A stretch of 64,000 bases of DNA, taken from contig JAPDJT010000005.1 of NCBI GenBank assembly GCA_029258955.1, positions 1 through 64,000 on the forward strand, given 5' to 3'. Positions within the stretch are counted from its first letter, which is position 1, and every line of letters starts with the position of its first letter. The notes below the pieces were generated by a model. It was not told the DNA's origin. It saw only the letters and a program-made list of their open reading frames with translations, and did no database searches. Position numbers and translations under genes: made by a program. Below, in pieces: positions 27,980 to 36,110 of this stretch. The DNA is from Thermoplasmatota archaeon. Lineage in GTDB: Archaea; Thermoplasmatota; E2; UBA202; JdFR-43.

Positions 27980-28107
27980 TTTACCATTTACCGCTAAAAA
28001 TTTACCGAATTTACCGTTAAATTTACTCTAATTCACCTACTGAATTTTTTTAATGAAAAAAATTTTACTAAAAATTACAATAATTTCCACAAAAATTTAC
28101 CGCTACA
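27980..28107. repeat. TTTACC iteron-like repeat zone, candidate replication or regulatory locus
   Basis: In the 386-base gap upstream of hicB lie TTTACCA (27980), TTTACCGCTAAA (27987-27998), TTTACCGAA (28001), TTTACCGTTAAA (28010-28021) and TTTACCGCTACA (28096-28107). The surroundings are extremely AT-rich. The same TTTACCNNTAAA pattern occurs at both ends of the element. An origin is inferred, not shown. Confidence 0.5.
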
Positions 28108-28148
28108 AAAGAAAAATAGACTAGTCTATTTTTTCTTTTCCAGTATAA

Positions 28149-28838
28149 TTAATTATACTTTCTTTCAATTTTTGCTGAAATTTTTACTTTTATTGCTTCC
28201 TTGATATTAATTTTTCTCCCCATGCCAAGCTCTTTCTCCACAAGTTTCTTTATTCTATTCATCGGAGAAAATTCATCTATTTTTCTCTTAACTATCCCTT
28301 CCAAAACCATTTCTTTAAACCTTTTTTCATACTCATCAGATGCTGTAAATGGATGCAAAATATTTCCTATTTTCCTTATTGTTTTTCCGGCAATCTCATA
28401 AAATGCACTTTCATCTTCTGGATATTCTTCAGCAAGCATAATTGTTCTCATCAGAACATAGCTTACTGCATTCCATGCCTCTATTATATATCTAACTGCC
28501 TCCTTTTCATCTATTTCCCCTCTCTTCAATTTTTCTTCCATCATTTTTAGGTACTTTTTTAGGTCTTCCATCAGGCTCTGAAAATCATCTACAAGTTCCT
28601 TCAATGGGTTCTTCTTCAGAACATAAACCGCCTCGTTTCTCTTGGCTACTCTCTTTTCAACGTATTTCTTCATGAGATGGTTCAGCTTTCTGTAAAATAC
28701 ACCTCTACTCAATCCAAGTCCTTCCTTCTCCAGCCTTTTTCTAGCTTCTTTCCACCAGTCCATTGCTCTCATTCCAGCTGGATGTTCTGAGATAACATCG
28801 AGCATAACAACGCTTCTTCTATCCAGTCCGGTGTTCAT
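28149..28838 (-). CDS. Winged-helix-like DNA-binding protein of the element
   Basis: About 229 residues from ATG 28838 (MNTGLDRRSVVMLDVISEHP). The N-terminal 80 residues look like a winged helix: VMLDVISEHPAGMRAMDWWK, LGLSRGVFYRKLNHLMKKYV and RNEAVYVLKK as the wing. The remainder is helical and charged, with no catalytic motif. It may control the element or act in its replication: it is transcribed away from a palindromic divergent promoter, and the TTTACC repeats lie just beyond its stop. Eleven further in-frame residues upstream of 28838 are unlikely to be translated, because they cover the TATA box. Confidence 0.65.
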   Translation of the reverse strand: MNTGLDRRSVVMLDVISEHPAGMRAMDWWKEARKRLEKEGLGLSRGVFYRKLNHLMKKYVEKRVAKRNEAVYVLKKNPLKELVDDFQSLMEDLKKYLKMMEEKLKRGEIDEKEAVRYIIEAWNAVSYVLMRTIMLAEEYPEDESAFYEIAGKTIRKIGNILHPFTASDEYEKRFKEMVLEGIVKRKIDEFSPMNRIKKLVEKELGMGRKINIKEAIKVKISAKIERKYN

Positions 28839-28870
28839 TCGGTGTCTATAAAATGAACACCTATATAACA
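28831..28870. promoter_or_regulatory. Divergent promoter with a perfect 9-bp inverted repeat
   Basis: GTGTTCATT (28831-28839) and AATGAACAC (28852-28860) are exact inverse copies with 12 bp between. On the plus strand CTATAAAAT (28846-28854) is a TATA box about 25 nt before ATG 28874. On the minus strand TGTTATATAG (28870-28861) is about 26 nt before ATG 28838. One protein at the repeat could silence both genes. Confidence 0.6.
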
Positions 28871-28873
28871 ATT

Positions 28874-29092
28874 ATGAAACTGAAGCCATGGGAAGAAATT
28901 GTAGGCTGGTTAGAAGAAATAAAAGATCTGAATGGAAATATAATTGCAAAGATATCTGGATATAGTGTGTTGCTTCCTAAATATATGAAAAAGAAACTGG
29001 AGAAATGCAAGGGAAAGAAGATAGGAATATTAAGGACAGACATTAAAGGAAAGGAATATTTGTTAAGAGTAGAGAATGGAAAAAATAATTAA
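28874..29092 (+). CDS. Small protein of unknown function preceding a recombinase
   Basis: 72 residues from ATG 28874 (MKLKPWEEIVGWLEEIKDLN); an ATG at 28853 is in frame but sits on the TATA box. It is basic, with a predicted beta-rich middle (IIAKISGYSVLLP) and no recognised family; SpoVT/AbrB-like or OB-like folds are possible. It overlaps the following recombinase gene by 17 bp, so the two are co-expressed. A role as recombination accessory factor is inferred from position only. Confidence 0.55.
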   Translation: MKLKPWEEIVGWLEEIKDLNGNIIAKISGYSVLLPKYMKKKLEKCKGKKIGILRTDIKGKEYLLRVENGKNN

Positions 29093-29801
29093 AGGAAAAT
29101 CAAAGAATACGATAAAGAACTATAAGTCAACTCTCAGAAAATTTATCAGAATCACAGGAAAGAAAATTGAAAAAGCAAGCATTGAAGATGTGAATAAATT
29201 TCTAGAAAAATTGAAGGAAGAAATGGAACCATCATCTGTTGCAAGACATGCCTATGCAATAAAATATTTTCTGAAAATGATGGGAAAATATGATGTTGCG
29301 AGTAAAATAGAAGTCGACCATATACAAAAGTTGCCACCAACACTTACTGAAAAAGAAATTGAAAAACTGATAAAAGCCATAGAGAGTATTGATGAATACA
29401 TCGTATTTACTCTAGGTTATTTCCTTGGGTTGAAAGCATCCGAAGTAGCAGGCATAAAAATAGAGGATATTGACTTTACTGAACGTAAAATAAAGATAAG
29501 AGAAAGAGTATTACACATTCCTTCGCATGTTATTGAACCGTTGAAAAGATGGATACAGAGCAACAATTTAACTACTTATTTGTTTGAGGAAAATGGAAGA
29601 AAAGTTTCACCGGAACGTATTTCTTCAATTTTCAGAAAATTGGCTGAAAGAGCAGGCATAAATGCTGCCTTCCATTCGCTGCGTAACACAAGAATATACG
29701 AAATGATCGACGAAAAGAATGCCGAAGAAATAATGAAATTTGCTGGCTTTAAAAGCATTGTATCAGTGGCAAGATTTTATGTTTTGAAAGAAAAACGATA
29801 A
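29076..29801 (+). CDS. Second tyrosine recombinase, with substituted catalytic residues
   Basis: 241 residues of the Xer/phage-integrase family, with a short core-binding domain (SKNTIKNYKSTLRKFIRITG) and a catalytic domain. The first catalytic Arg position reads GLKASEV instead of GLRxSE; HxxR is kept as HSLRNTR; the usual GH before the nucleophile reads AGFKSIVS; Tyr is present in RFYVL. With R-to-K and H-to-F changes, recombination activity is doubtful. It may be a degenerate copy, a DNA-binding helper, or a resolvase of altered mechanism. It shares a promoter with the 72-residue protein. Confidence 0.75.
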   Translation: MEKIIKGKSKNTIKNYKSTLRKFIRITGKKIEKASIEDVNKFLEKLKEEMEPSSVARHAYAIKYFLKMMGKYDVASKIEVDHIQKLPPTLTEKEIEKLIKAIESIDEYIVFTLGYFLGLKASEVAGIKIEDIDFTERKIKIRERVLHIPSHVIEPLKRWIQSNNLTTYLFEENGRKVSPERISSIFRKLAERAGINAAFHSLRNTRIYEMIDEKNAEEIMKFAGFKSIVSVARFYVLKEKR

Positions 29802-29974
29802 TTAAGCTTTTCAGAACTTAATTATTGTTATTACTTAAGATCTTGGTGACAAATTATTGTTATCTGGTTTATACTCGATATTTTATTTCTTCAGATAGTA
29901 TAGTAGTAAACAGAGATTGCATTCTTATATATTCGTACGGTTAAAAAGTGCCATAAATACGAGTTATGCGATTT

Positions 29975-29995
29975 AAATGCATCATTAATGCATTT
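29975..29995. promoter_or_regulatory. Inverted repeat upstream of the MBL-fold gene
   Basis: AAATGCAT (29975-29982) and ATGCATTT (29988-29995) are exact inverse copies with a 5-bp spacer, about 85 nt before the ATG at 30080. It could be an operator; no binding protein can be named. Confidence 0.3.
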
Positions 29996-30079
29996 TAAAA
30001 CAAAAAATAGTTTACCTATCTCGCCAAAAATGAAAAATATAAGAATAACTTATTATTTAAAACTTGAAGCGGGAATAAC

Positions 30080-31318
30080 ATGATAAAAGCAGAAACTGAA
30101 TTCACGTTTCATAATGTAGGAGAAGGACTATTTTATTCCGCTAATATTAAATTATCTACTTCCTCCTTTCGGTTCATTTATGATTGTGGTTCTCGGCAGA
30201 TAAAACTAATTGAGTCCGCAATTATTCGCTTTCTACACGATATCAAAAACAAAGAAATAAGTTTATTAATTTTATCTCACTTACACGAAGATCATGTAAG
30301 CGGGATAAATGAATTATTTTCTCATTTTAATATTCATGATGTCATATTACCGTATTTTTCTCCTATTGAAAGGTTATTAATTGCTTTAAGAAGATTAAAT
30401 TTGCCTAATTGGTATTATCAATTTCTATCAGACCCTGTTGATTTTCTCATTAAAAAAGGAGCTAAAAGAGTAATTATTATAGGTGGGAAAAAGGGAGGGG
30501 AAGGTGCAATACCACCATATGAAATTCCGCCTTCGACTGAAAACAAATCTCCATCAAAAATAAATATAGAGAGACTCCCAGATGATAAAAATCTCGAAAA
30601 ATTGGTTAGATCTAATGAAGAAAACTGGGAAAAGTACATGAGTTTGGGGAAATTATTGATAAAGAGTCATAATGGATTTGTGATTGCGAACGGATTATGG
30701 TTATTCAGGTTTTTTAATTATAAAGTCGGAGTACAGACACTCCAAACTTTCGAACGATGTTTACATGGATATAGGATTGATGAAAAAGATTTAAGAGAGG
30801 TGATTAGAAACAAAAAAAGTTTGAAGAGTTTAAAGGAGTGTTATAATCAAATTGCTACGAGTTTAAATAAAGACTTTAATAACACTTCATTAGTAGTTTA
30901 TCACGGCCCTGTGGGTAAAGTAAATGCTGAACATGATATATATTGTTTCCCACTAGGTTGTTTAAACTTTACATATCCATATTTTGATAGATTTCATGAA
31001 AATAAGTTTGGACAAATTTTCACAGGAGACATCAGTTTAAAATTTAGATATAATGAGTTAATAAATCATTTCCAAAATTATTTAAGAGAAGTTTTAATCG
31101 TCCAAGTTCCTCATCATGGCGCACGTAAAAATTGGAATGGTAACATCCTAAATGATTTTCCAAATAGTAAAGTTTGGGTAGTTTCTGCAGGCTGTAGAAA
31201 TATTTATGGACATCCATCTTTACATGTAATTAGAGACATTTTATTTATGAGAAAACGGCCCTTGTGGGTAAATGAGTTAAGTTATGTACAGATAAGGGGC
31301 TTTATAAAATGGCAGTAA
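30080..31318 (+). CDS. MBL-fold (metallo-beta-lactamase) hydrolase
   Basis: 412 residues. The metal-binding motif HLHEDHVSG is at about 68-76, with FRFIYDCGSR before it and IFTGDIS, VPHHGARKNW and YGHPS after it, completing the di-zinc site order of ComEC/RNase-like MBL proteins. A large insertion (about 110-250) separates the halves. MBL proteins of this kind occur in many defence loci as nucleases or phosphodiesterases; the substrate is unknown here. It opens the second gene block of the element and stands about 190 bases upstream of the next gene. Confidence 0.7.
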   Translation: MIKAETEFTFHNVGEGLFYSANIKLSTSSFRFIYDCGSRQIKLIESAIIRFLHDIKNKEISLLILSHLHEDHVSGINELFSHFNIHDVILPYFSPIERLLIALRRLNLPNWYYQFLSDPVDFLIKKGAKRVIIIGGKKGGEGAIPPYEIPPSTENKSPSKINIERLPDDKNLEKLVRSNEENWEKYMSLGKLLIKSHNGFVIANGLWLFRFFNYKVGVQTLQTFERCLHGYRIDEKDLREVIRNKKSLKSLKECYNQIATSLNKDFNNTSLVVYHGPVGKVNAEHDIYCFPLGCLNFTYPYFDRFHENKFGQIFTGDISLKFRYNELINHFQNYLREVLIVQVPHHGARKNWNGNILNDFPNSKVWVVSAGCRNIYGHPSLHVIRDILFMRKRPLWVNELSYVQIRGFIKWQ

Positions 31319-31517
31319 TGTTATAAGTAAACAGAAGCTTGCTCGTAGTAAAATTTTTAGTATCTTAATTTATAAAAATTTATGGTGAGTAAGTTTATAG
31401 ATATTCACTTTAACTCATATTTAGAAAGTTATGTGAATAAAACTATATTTTGCGTTAGTAGAAATTCCACATGTCGCCTTGGAAAATGTCACAGTTTCAA
31501 GAGGGTAGAAGGTGAAT

Positions 31518-32201
31518 ATGGTGATACCACAGGTTAGTTGTAAAATATATAAGTCAGAGATGATGAAAATAAACTTCTTACAAGAGCGATTAGAAAATTA
31601 TCGGAAGGAATATCGCGAAGAGGGAGTATCTAAACCTATTGTCGAGAACATAGAGAATTTTTCTTTAGCGAATAATGGAGTGGAATTTGTGTTTTTATTT
31701 GATTATATAGTGTCAATACCTTATAGAGAAGAAACACAAAAAGTGTTGAAAACAGCTAAAGCAGAAGTAAAAATACTAGACCTACAGAATTATAATTTAT
31801 ATTTAATATATTCATCATCAAAAATTGCAGATGGTATCAGGATTCGTTTAAGTAGAGCTTTATCTAATGTAGATGATTTTATCGAGAAAATTACAATACC
31901 TACAAGTGTATTAAAAGATATAGAAAATAACGATGCCATCGAAATAAAATATGGTTGGTGGAATGACATTGAAACGTATGCAAAAAAGGGTGCACTTAAA
32001 GGTAATCTTTCTAGAAGTAGATTTTATAGTGAGTTTGAAAATTCCGGAGAACCTACACTAATAACTTTTGAATCCAGAGGAACAGGAAGAACTATCAGAA
32101 TAACATCTCAAGGGGTGATTACTTTTTATGGACAAAATATTACAAAACAAGAAATTGAAAATTATGTAAGGCAATGGTTGATCCCGAGGTTGAGATTATG
32201 A
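31518..32201 (+). CDS. Uncharacterised protein, coupled to the following membrane protein
   Basis: About 227 residues from ATG 31518; a GTG two codons earlier and a GTG one codon later are alternatives near an AAGGTGA ribosome-binding site. I recognise no family. An N-terminal helix (NFLQERLENYRKEYREEG) precedes alternating beta strands (VEFVFLFDYIVSIPY, YNLYLIYSSSKI), ending with a compact segment (GRTIRITSQGVITFYGQN). No catalytic motif is obvious. The stop overlaps the next start as ATGA, so the pair probably forms one functional unit. It lies in the element between MBL-fold and nuclease genes, which suggests defence by association. Confidence 0.6.
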   Translation: MVIPQVSCKIYKSEMMKINFLQERLENYRKEYREEGVSKPIVENIENFSLANNGVEFVFLFDYIVSIPYREETQKVLKTAKAEVKILDLQNYNLYLIYSSSKIADGIRIRLSRALSNVDDFIEKITIPTSVLKDIENNDAIEIKYGWWNDIETYAKKGALKGNLSRSRFYSEFENSGEPTLITFESRGTGRTIRITSQGVITFYGQNITKQEIENYVRQWLIPRLRL

Positions 32202-32899
32202 ATGAAATAAATAACCTTTTTTGGATCATTGTAAGTGCAATAATTTCTTTTTTTGTTGGGTTATTCTTAGATGCGTTCTTACCAGATAAATGGAGGACAA
32301 AATTCCAGCTTCAGAAGAAAAAATTTTCTAAATGGAGGAAAAATCCATCATATATTGTTGGAATTTCTTCAAGGATCGATTTGAAACAAAACATAGATTT
32401 AGAAGAATTTAAAATTTCTTTAAAAAAGTTATTCTCTTCCAAAAATCCAACAATAAGAGGATCCGAAATTCTTTTTAAAAATTCCCAATCTGAGTATGAT
32501 ATCGATATTATATTACAGCCAGCTTACGAAGAAAGTGGGGACGAAGAACATGGTGGTGTATTACAAGTTTATAGTCTAAACATAACTACTGAGTCAAAAG
32601 TTAAGTATAGGGATTTAAGAAATCAAATAGATGATTTGAGGGCAACTCTCGATGGAATTGAAAAGATAATAATAAGAGAATTCAACGCATATCCAGCAAG
32701 AAGAACTCTATATGTTGAAATAGAATATTTGGAAGAATTTTCAGAAATTTTAGAAAATCTAAAAGCAAAACAAATTATGGGGATTGTCAAAGATACCAAT
32801 GCCCAATTCACATATTACAAGAATAGACTTACAATTGAAGGTGCTATTAATTCAAAAACAATCCAATGGTTTAAGGATATAGTAGCATATGTGGGATGA
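32198..32899 (+). CDS. Uncharacterised single-TM protein
   Basis: About 233 residues from ATG 32198, chosen for its ATGA overlap with the preceding stop. One N-terminal membrane helix (LFWIIVSAIISFFVGLFLDAF) is followed by a soluble domain with strand-rich segments (SEYDIDIILQPAYEESGDEE, TLYVEIEYLEEFSEIL). No recognised family. The topology (short outside end, cytosolic domain) would suit a membrane-linked partner for the upstream protein, perhaps an effector or sensor at the membrane. Confidence 0.6.
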   Translation: MNEINNLFWIIVSAIISFFVGLFLDAFLPDKWRTKFQLQKKKFSKWRKNPSYIVGISSRIDLKQNIDLEEFKISLKKLFSSKNPTIRGSEILFKNSQSEYDIDIILQPAYEESGDEEHGGVLQVYSLNITTESKVKYRDLRNQIDDLRATLDGIEKIIIREFNAYPARRTLYVEIEYLEEFSEILENLKAKQIMGIVKDTNAQFTYYKNRLTIEGAINSKTIQWFKDIVAYVG

Positions 32900-33065
32900 T
32901 GGTATGAAACCATTGCGTCCCAGTGTGTGAGACTCGCCTTTCAGATCTGCTAACAGCGGATAGGTTTGCATCTTCATTGCTTACCAAAATGTCACCGCCA
33001 AACTTATATTTTAACTAATAATTATCTATCCTTGATGAGGGCAGTAGCTTCACGTATCTGTCAGA
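32900..33065 (+). other. Less AT-rich intergenic segment with potential RNA hairpins
   Basis: This 200-base gap is visibly richer in G and C than its surroundings. It contains short stem-loops such as TGGTATGAAACCA (32901-32913) and ATCTGCTAACAGCGGAT (about 32945-32961). TTATATTTTAA near 33004 may be the TATA box of the next gene. A structured RNA is possible but unproven. Confidence 0.25.
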
Positions 33066-33099
33066 CATTATATGCCATATTCAAGAGAGGTGAAAATAG

Positions 33100-33720
33100 A
33101 TGGAGATATTGGTAGTTCGAGATAATGACATAGATATTGATATAAAAAAATGCACTAATATTCTAAATCAAATCTGTAAAAATGTAAAATTCAAAGGTTA
33201 TAACACCCCTATTAATCTTGGTAATCCAGATACTTATGTAGATATGGAAAAAGAAACCACCATTTTAAATCAAAAACTCTCTCATAGAAAGAGAGATTAT
33301 ACTCTATATGTTACTTATAGGAAACACCCGGATAATTACTTTGCCCATTCGATCAGAAACACCATGATTTGGTCATTTTGGGGATGGGAATATTATACCA
33401 ATCTGCCTCTGGAAAATGGTCTATTTTATATTATAGCAGATATCCTTGCGTTACGAATCGATAGAAGTTTTAGGCACAATGAATTAACTGGTTGTATTTA
33501 CGATTTTCTATGGGAGAAAACAGGTATAGATATTGGTATGAAAATGGCTCATATATGTGAAGGATGCCTTGAGAGGATCAAAAATAAAGTAGAAGGGTGC
33601 AAGACCTTGGAAGGTATTTTAATGGATTTGGTTGAAATATTGAATGTATTATCCAATGCATCGAGATGGGGGAAAAGTGTTTTTGATATATATATATGGA
33701 TGAGGATGCATTGGGTTTAG
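33100..33720 (+). CDS. Uncharacterised Cys/His protein, partner of the nuclease-TIR fusion
   Basis: 206 residues with a GAGGTGA Shine-Dalgarno 7 nt upstream. The first half is mixed alpha/beta (DYTLYVTYRKHPDNYFAHSI). The second half carries a conserved-looking H-x4-GCxYDF segment (FRHNELTGCIYDFLWEK) and AHICEGCLERI, suggesting a metal site made of His and Cys residues. I cannot name the family. It overlaps the next gene by 25 bp, so they are translated together; a sensor, adaptor or protease role for this partner is open. Confidence 0.6.
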   Translation: MEILVVRDNDIDIDIKKCTNILNQICKNVKFKGYNTPINLGNPDTYVDMEKETTILNQKLSHRKRDYTLYVTYRKHPDNYFAHSIRNTMIWSFWGWEYYTNLPLENGLFYIIADILALRIDRSFRHNELTGCIYDFLWEKTGIDIGMKMAHICEGCLERIKNKVEGCKTLEGILMDLVEILNVLSNASRWGKSVFDIYIWMRMHWV

Positions 33721-34538
33721 ATTGGTCTACATTTGAAGACGAAGTTGCGCAAATTTATAGAGAACTTGGAGCGAAAGTAAAACAAAATGTTAAGTTAGCG
33801 GGTTTTCAAATTGATTTATATTTAGAAGAAGAAACCCCATCCAAACAGAAAGTTCGTACTGCTGTTGAGTGTAAATTTTATCGTAGACAGAAAGTCGGAA
33901 ATAAGATAGTTAATGACTTTTATAGAGTTATAAAAACCTTAAAGGAAAAAGGATTAGTTGATAAGGGGATCATTGTTTCGTATTCAGGGTTTTCTCAAGA
34001 TGCATATTTAGTCTCTAAAGAAACTGGTATCGAATTATTATGTTTTAACGATCTAAAACAACTGACAAAAAAAATTCCTAAGAAACACACAGAAAAAGTT
34101 GAAACTCTAATTAAACAAAGAGCGGAACTGTCAGAAAAAAAGAAAGAAAAATCTCCAGATATTTTTGTTATCATGCCGTTTTCTCCAGAATTAGACGATG
34201 TTTATCATTTAGGAATTCGAGAGGTTGCTGAATCCTTAAAGTGTTCTTGTAAGCGCGTGGACGAAATGGAATTTACGGGAGATATATTAGATGAGATTTA
34301 CAACTCAATAGTTAATTCTAAAATCATTATAGCCGAGGTGAGTAGTCCCAATCCAAATGTTTATTATGAGCTCGGATATGCACATGCCTTAAGAAAACCG
34401 GTTATTCTTATTACAAAAGATATATCCGCATCACCATTCGACTTGAGGATGTATAATCACATAATATACGAAAACATAGTTGATTTACGAAAAAAACTAA
34501 AACGACGATTGGAGGTGCTACTTAGTGGCACTGTATAA
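33696..34538 (+). CDS. PD-(D/E)XK (Mrr-like) nuclease fused to a TIR/nucleoside-deoxyribosyltransferase-like domain
   Basis: 280 residues. The N-terminal domain has the nuclease core: FQIDLYLEE supplies the Asp and AVECKFYRRQKVG the ExK (about 30-65), followed by GIIVSYSGFSQDA, as in Mrr/RecB-like restriction enzymes. After a charged linker the C-terminal domain (about 150-275) reads DIFVIMPFSPELDDVY, RVDEMEFTGDILDEIYNSI, AEVSSPNPNVYYELGYAHAL and PVILIT. That is the pattern of nucleotide-binding TIR-like/NDT-like domains in defence proteins. A signal nucleotide or NAD could gate DNA cleavage; that is inference. Confidence 0.75.
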   Translation: MDEDALGLDWSTFEDEVAQIYRELGAKVKQNVKLAGFQIDLYLEEETPSKQKVRTAVECKFYRRQKVGNKIVNDFYRVIKTLKEKGLVDKGIIVSYSGFSQDAYLVSKETGIELLCFNDLKQLTKKIPKKHTEKVETLIKQRAELSEKKKEKSPDIFVIMPFSPELDDVYHLGIREVAESLKCSCKRVDEMEFTGDILDEIYNSIVNSKIIIAEVSSPNPNVYYELGYAHALRKPVILITKDISASPFDLRMYNHIIYENIVDLRKKLKRRLEVLLSGTV

Positions 34539-34917
34539 TTATTAGCTTTGGCTACCCAAGTCAAAATATCAAAAATATATTGGAGGTAAGAGGATGGAGG
34601 AAAGTACTTGACAGTATAATATACGGGTTTATTTTTAAGCATTTCATGATACCTTCTGAATGTTTCAGTTTGAAATAATATGAGAAAATTAAAATTTAGC
34701 AATTTTCTCATCTATATTTATTATATTTGGTAAAAGAGCAAGAGATATGATAATTATGATTTGGCAAAATATCTTATATACGTCTATCCTGCATATAACT
34801 TTTAGGGTTTGCTTTATCTTATGCGGAAGCGGGCTTAATGTATTATCACTAACTAAACATTGCATGTCGGTCATTATTTTTATCGGAAATTATTTCAATT
34901 CTATAATTTTTGAGAAT

Positions 34918-36108
34918 ATGGATAAAATTAGTGATGAAGTACTTAGAGGAATTGCTCGGTTGATTGGAAATGTAAAGACTGGTGAGGAAATCACTCAACT
35001 CTTTCATGATGCAGGATATCCTGAAATTATACACGATGGAAGTACAAAATGGCGTTTCGTATATAAAGTGTTTCAATCCTTTAAGGAAAAGAGAAAATTC
35101 GATGACATTAAGAGGGTTATTGAAAAATTTGCTGATCCTAAACAATATATTGGGAGAGAAATTTTGCATAGCAAAGTTATAGATGAATTGAATAAGATCC
35201 TTTCCTATGATGGTTTTAAAATCGATGAAAAAAATTATAAAGTTACACCAATAACTGCACAAGAGAGCAACCAATTTATGAGAGAAAAAGAAAAGGCGAT
35301 AGGTTTAATATCAGCAATCCTAGGTGCTGTTATGGGGAGAAAATCTATGGAGAAATTATTTCCAGCATTTTTTAGTAAAAGAAAGGATTTGGAATTTGCA
35401 GATAAACCTCGTAAAATAGAAGCAATACTATCTGAAGCTAAAAGTAAAGAAGAATTTAAAATTACACTCCAAGCCATAATCAATGTTCATGAAAATTATT
35501 TTACAAACAAGAAAAGGATAGAACAATTTAACGTTATTCTCGAACCGTTAGGACTTCGGTTAAATGACGATTTAACAATATATGAGTTATCATCGGATTT
35601 GGTTGCTGAATTAGAAAATATTTCTAGAGAAATTTCCGAATCAATTCTCTCAGAAATACTACCTGCAGATATTATCGAAAAAGGGAAGAAAATGGCAGAA
35701 GCATATACTTTTCTTTACTGTATCGAAAATTCACTAAGAATACTTATAGAAAAAAAACTTACTCAAGATTATGGGCCCGATTTTCTTAAAAGAATTAATA
35801 TTCCTAGAGAGACAATCGAAAAAGTTAAAAAAAGAAAGATAGAAGAAGAAAAGAATAAATGGATTCCTACTCGTGGTAGTAGTGATATTTTTTATATGGA
35901 CTTTCGCGATTTGGGAAAAATAATACAAACAAATTGGTCTTCCTTTAAGGATGTATTTCCTGATCAGCAATGGATCCTAAGTAAAATAAACGAAATAGCA
36001 CAAATTCGAAACCTAATTGCTCATAATAGTTATATAAAAGAAGATGAAAGGGGGTTATTAAAACTTTATTACAGACAGATCCTCAAACAGGTAGAAAATA
36101 AGTTGTAA
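34918..36108 (+). CDS. Swt1-type HEPN protein with AbiJ-like N-terminal region
   Basis: About 396 residues from ATG 34918; the 57 in-frame codons upstream are not protein-like, and a TATA-like CTATAATTT lies near 34898. The N-terminal 110 residues (TGEEITQLFHDAGYPEIIHD ... VIEKFADPKQYI ... IDELNKILSYDGFKI) resemble the sensor half of AbiJ/TIGR02391-type defence proteins. The C-terminal region is a Swt1-like HEPN: CIENSLRILIEKKL, DFRDLGKIIQTNWSSF and the RNase motif RNLIAH (Rx4H). Its likely role is RNA cleavage causing abortive infection; the trigger is unknown. Confidence 0.65.
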   Translation: MDKISDEVLRGIARLIGNVKTGEEITQLFHDAGYPEIIHDGSTKWRFVYKVFQSFKEKRKFDDIKRVIEKFADPKQYIGREILHSKVIDELNKILSYDGFKIDEKNYKVTPITAQESNQFMREKEKAIGLISAILGAVMGRKSMEKLFPAFFSKRKDLEFADKPRKIEAILSEAKSKEEFKITLQAIINVHENYFTNKKRIEQFNVILEPLGLRLNDDLTIYELSSDLVAELENISREISESILSEILPADIIEKGKKMAEAYTFLYCIENSLRILIEKKLTQDYGPDFLKRINIPRETIEKVKKRKIEEEKNKWIPTRGSSDIFYMDFRDLGKIIQTNWSSFKDVFPDQQWILSKINEIAQIRNLIAHNSYIKEDERGLLKLYYRQILKQVENKL

Positions 36109-36110
36109 AT

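Noticed and set aside
31382-31537. A 51-codon frame with CRLGKCH before the 31518 gene
   Set aside because: No promoter or ribosome site was convincing, and it overlaps the start of the next gene; not enough support.
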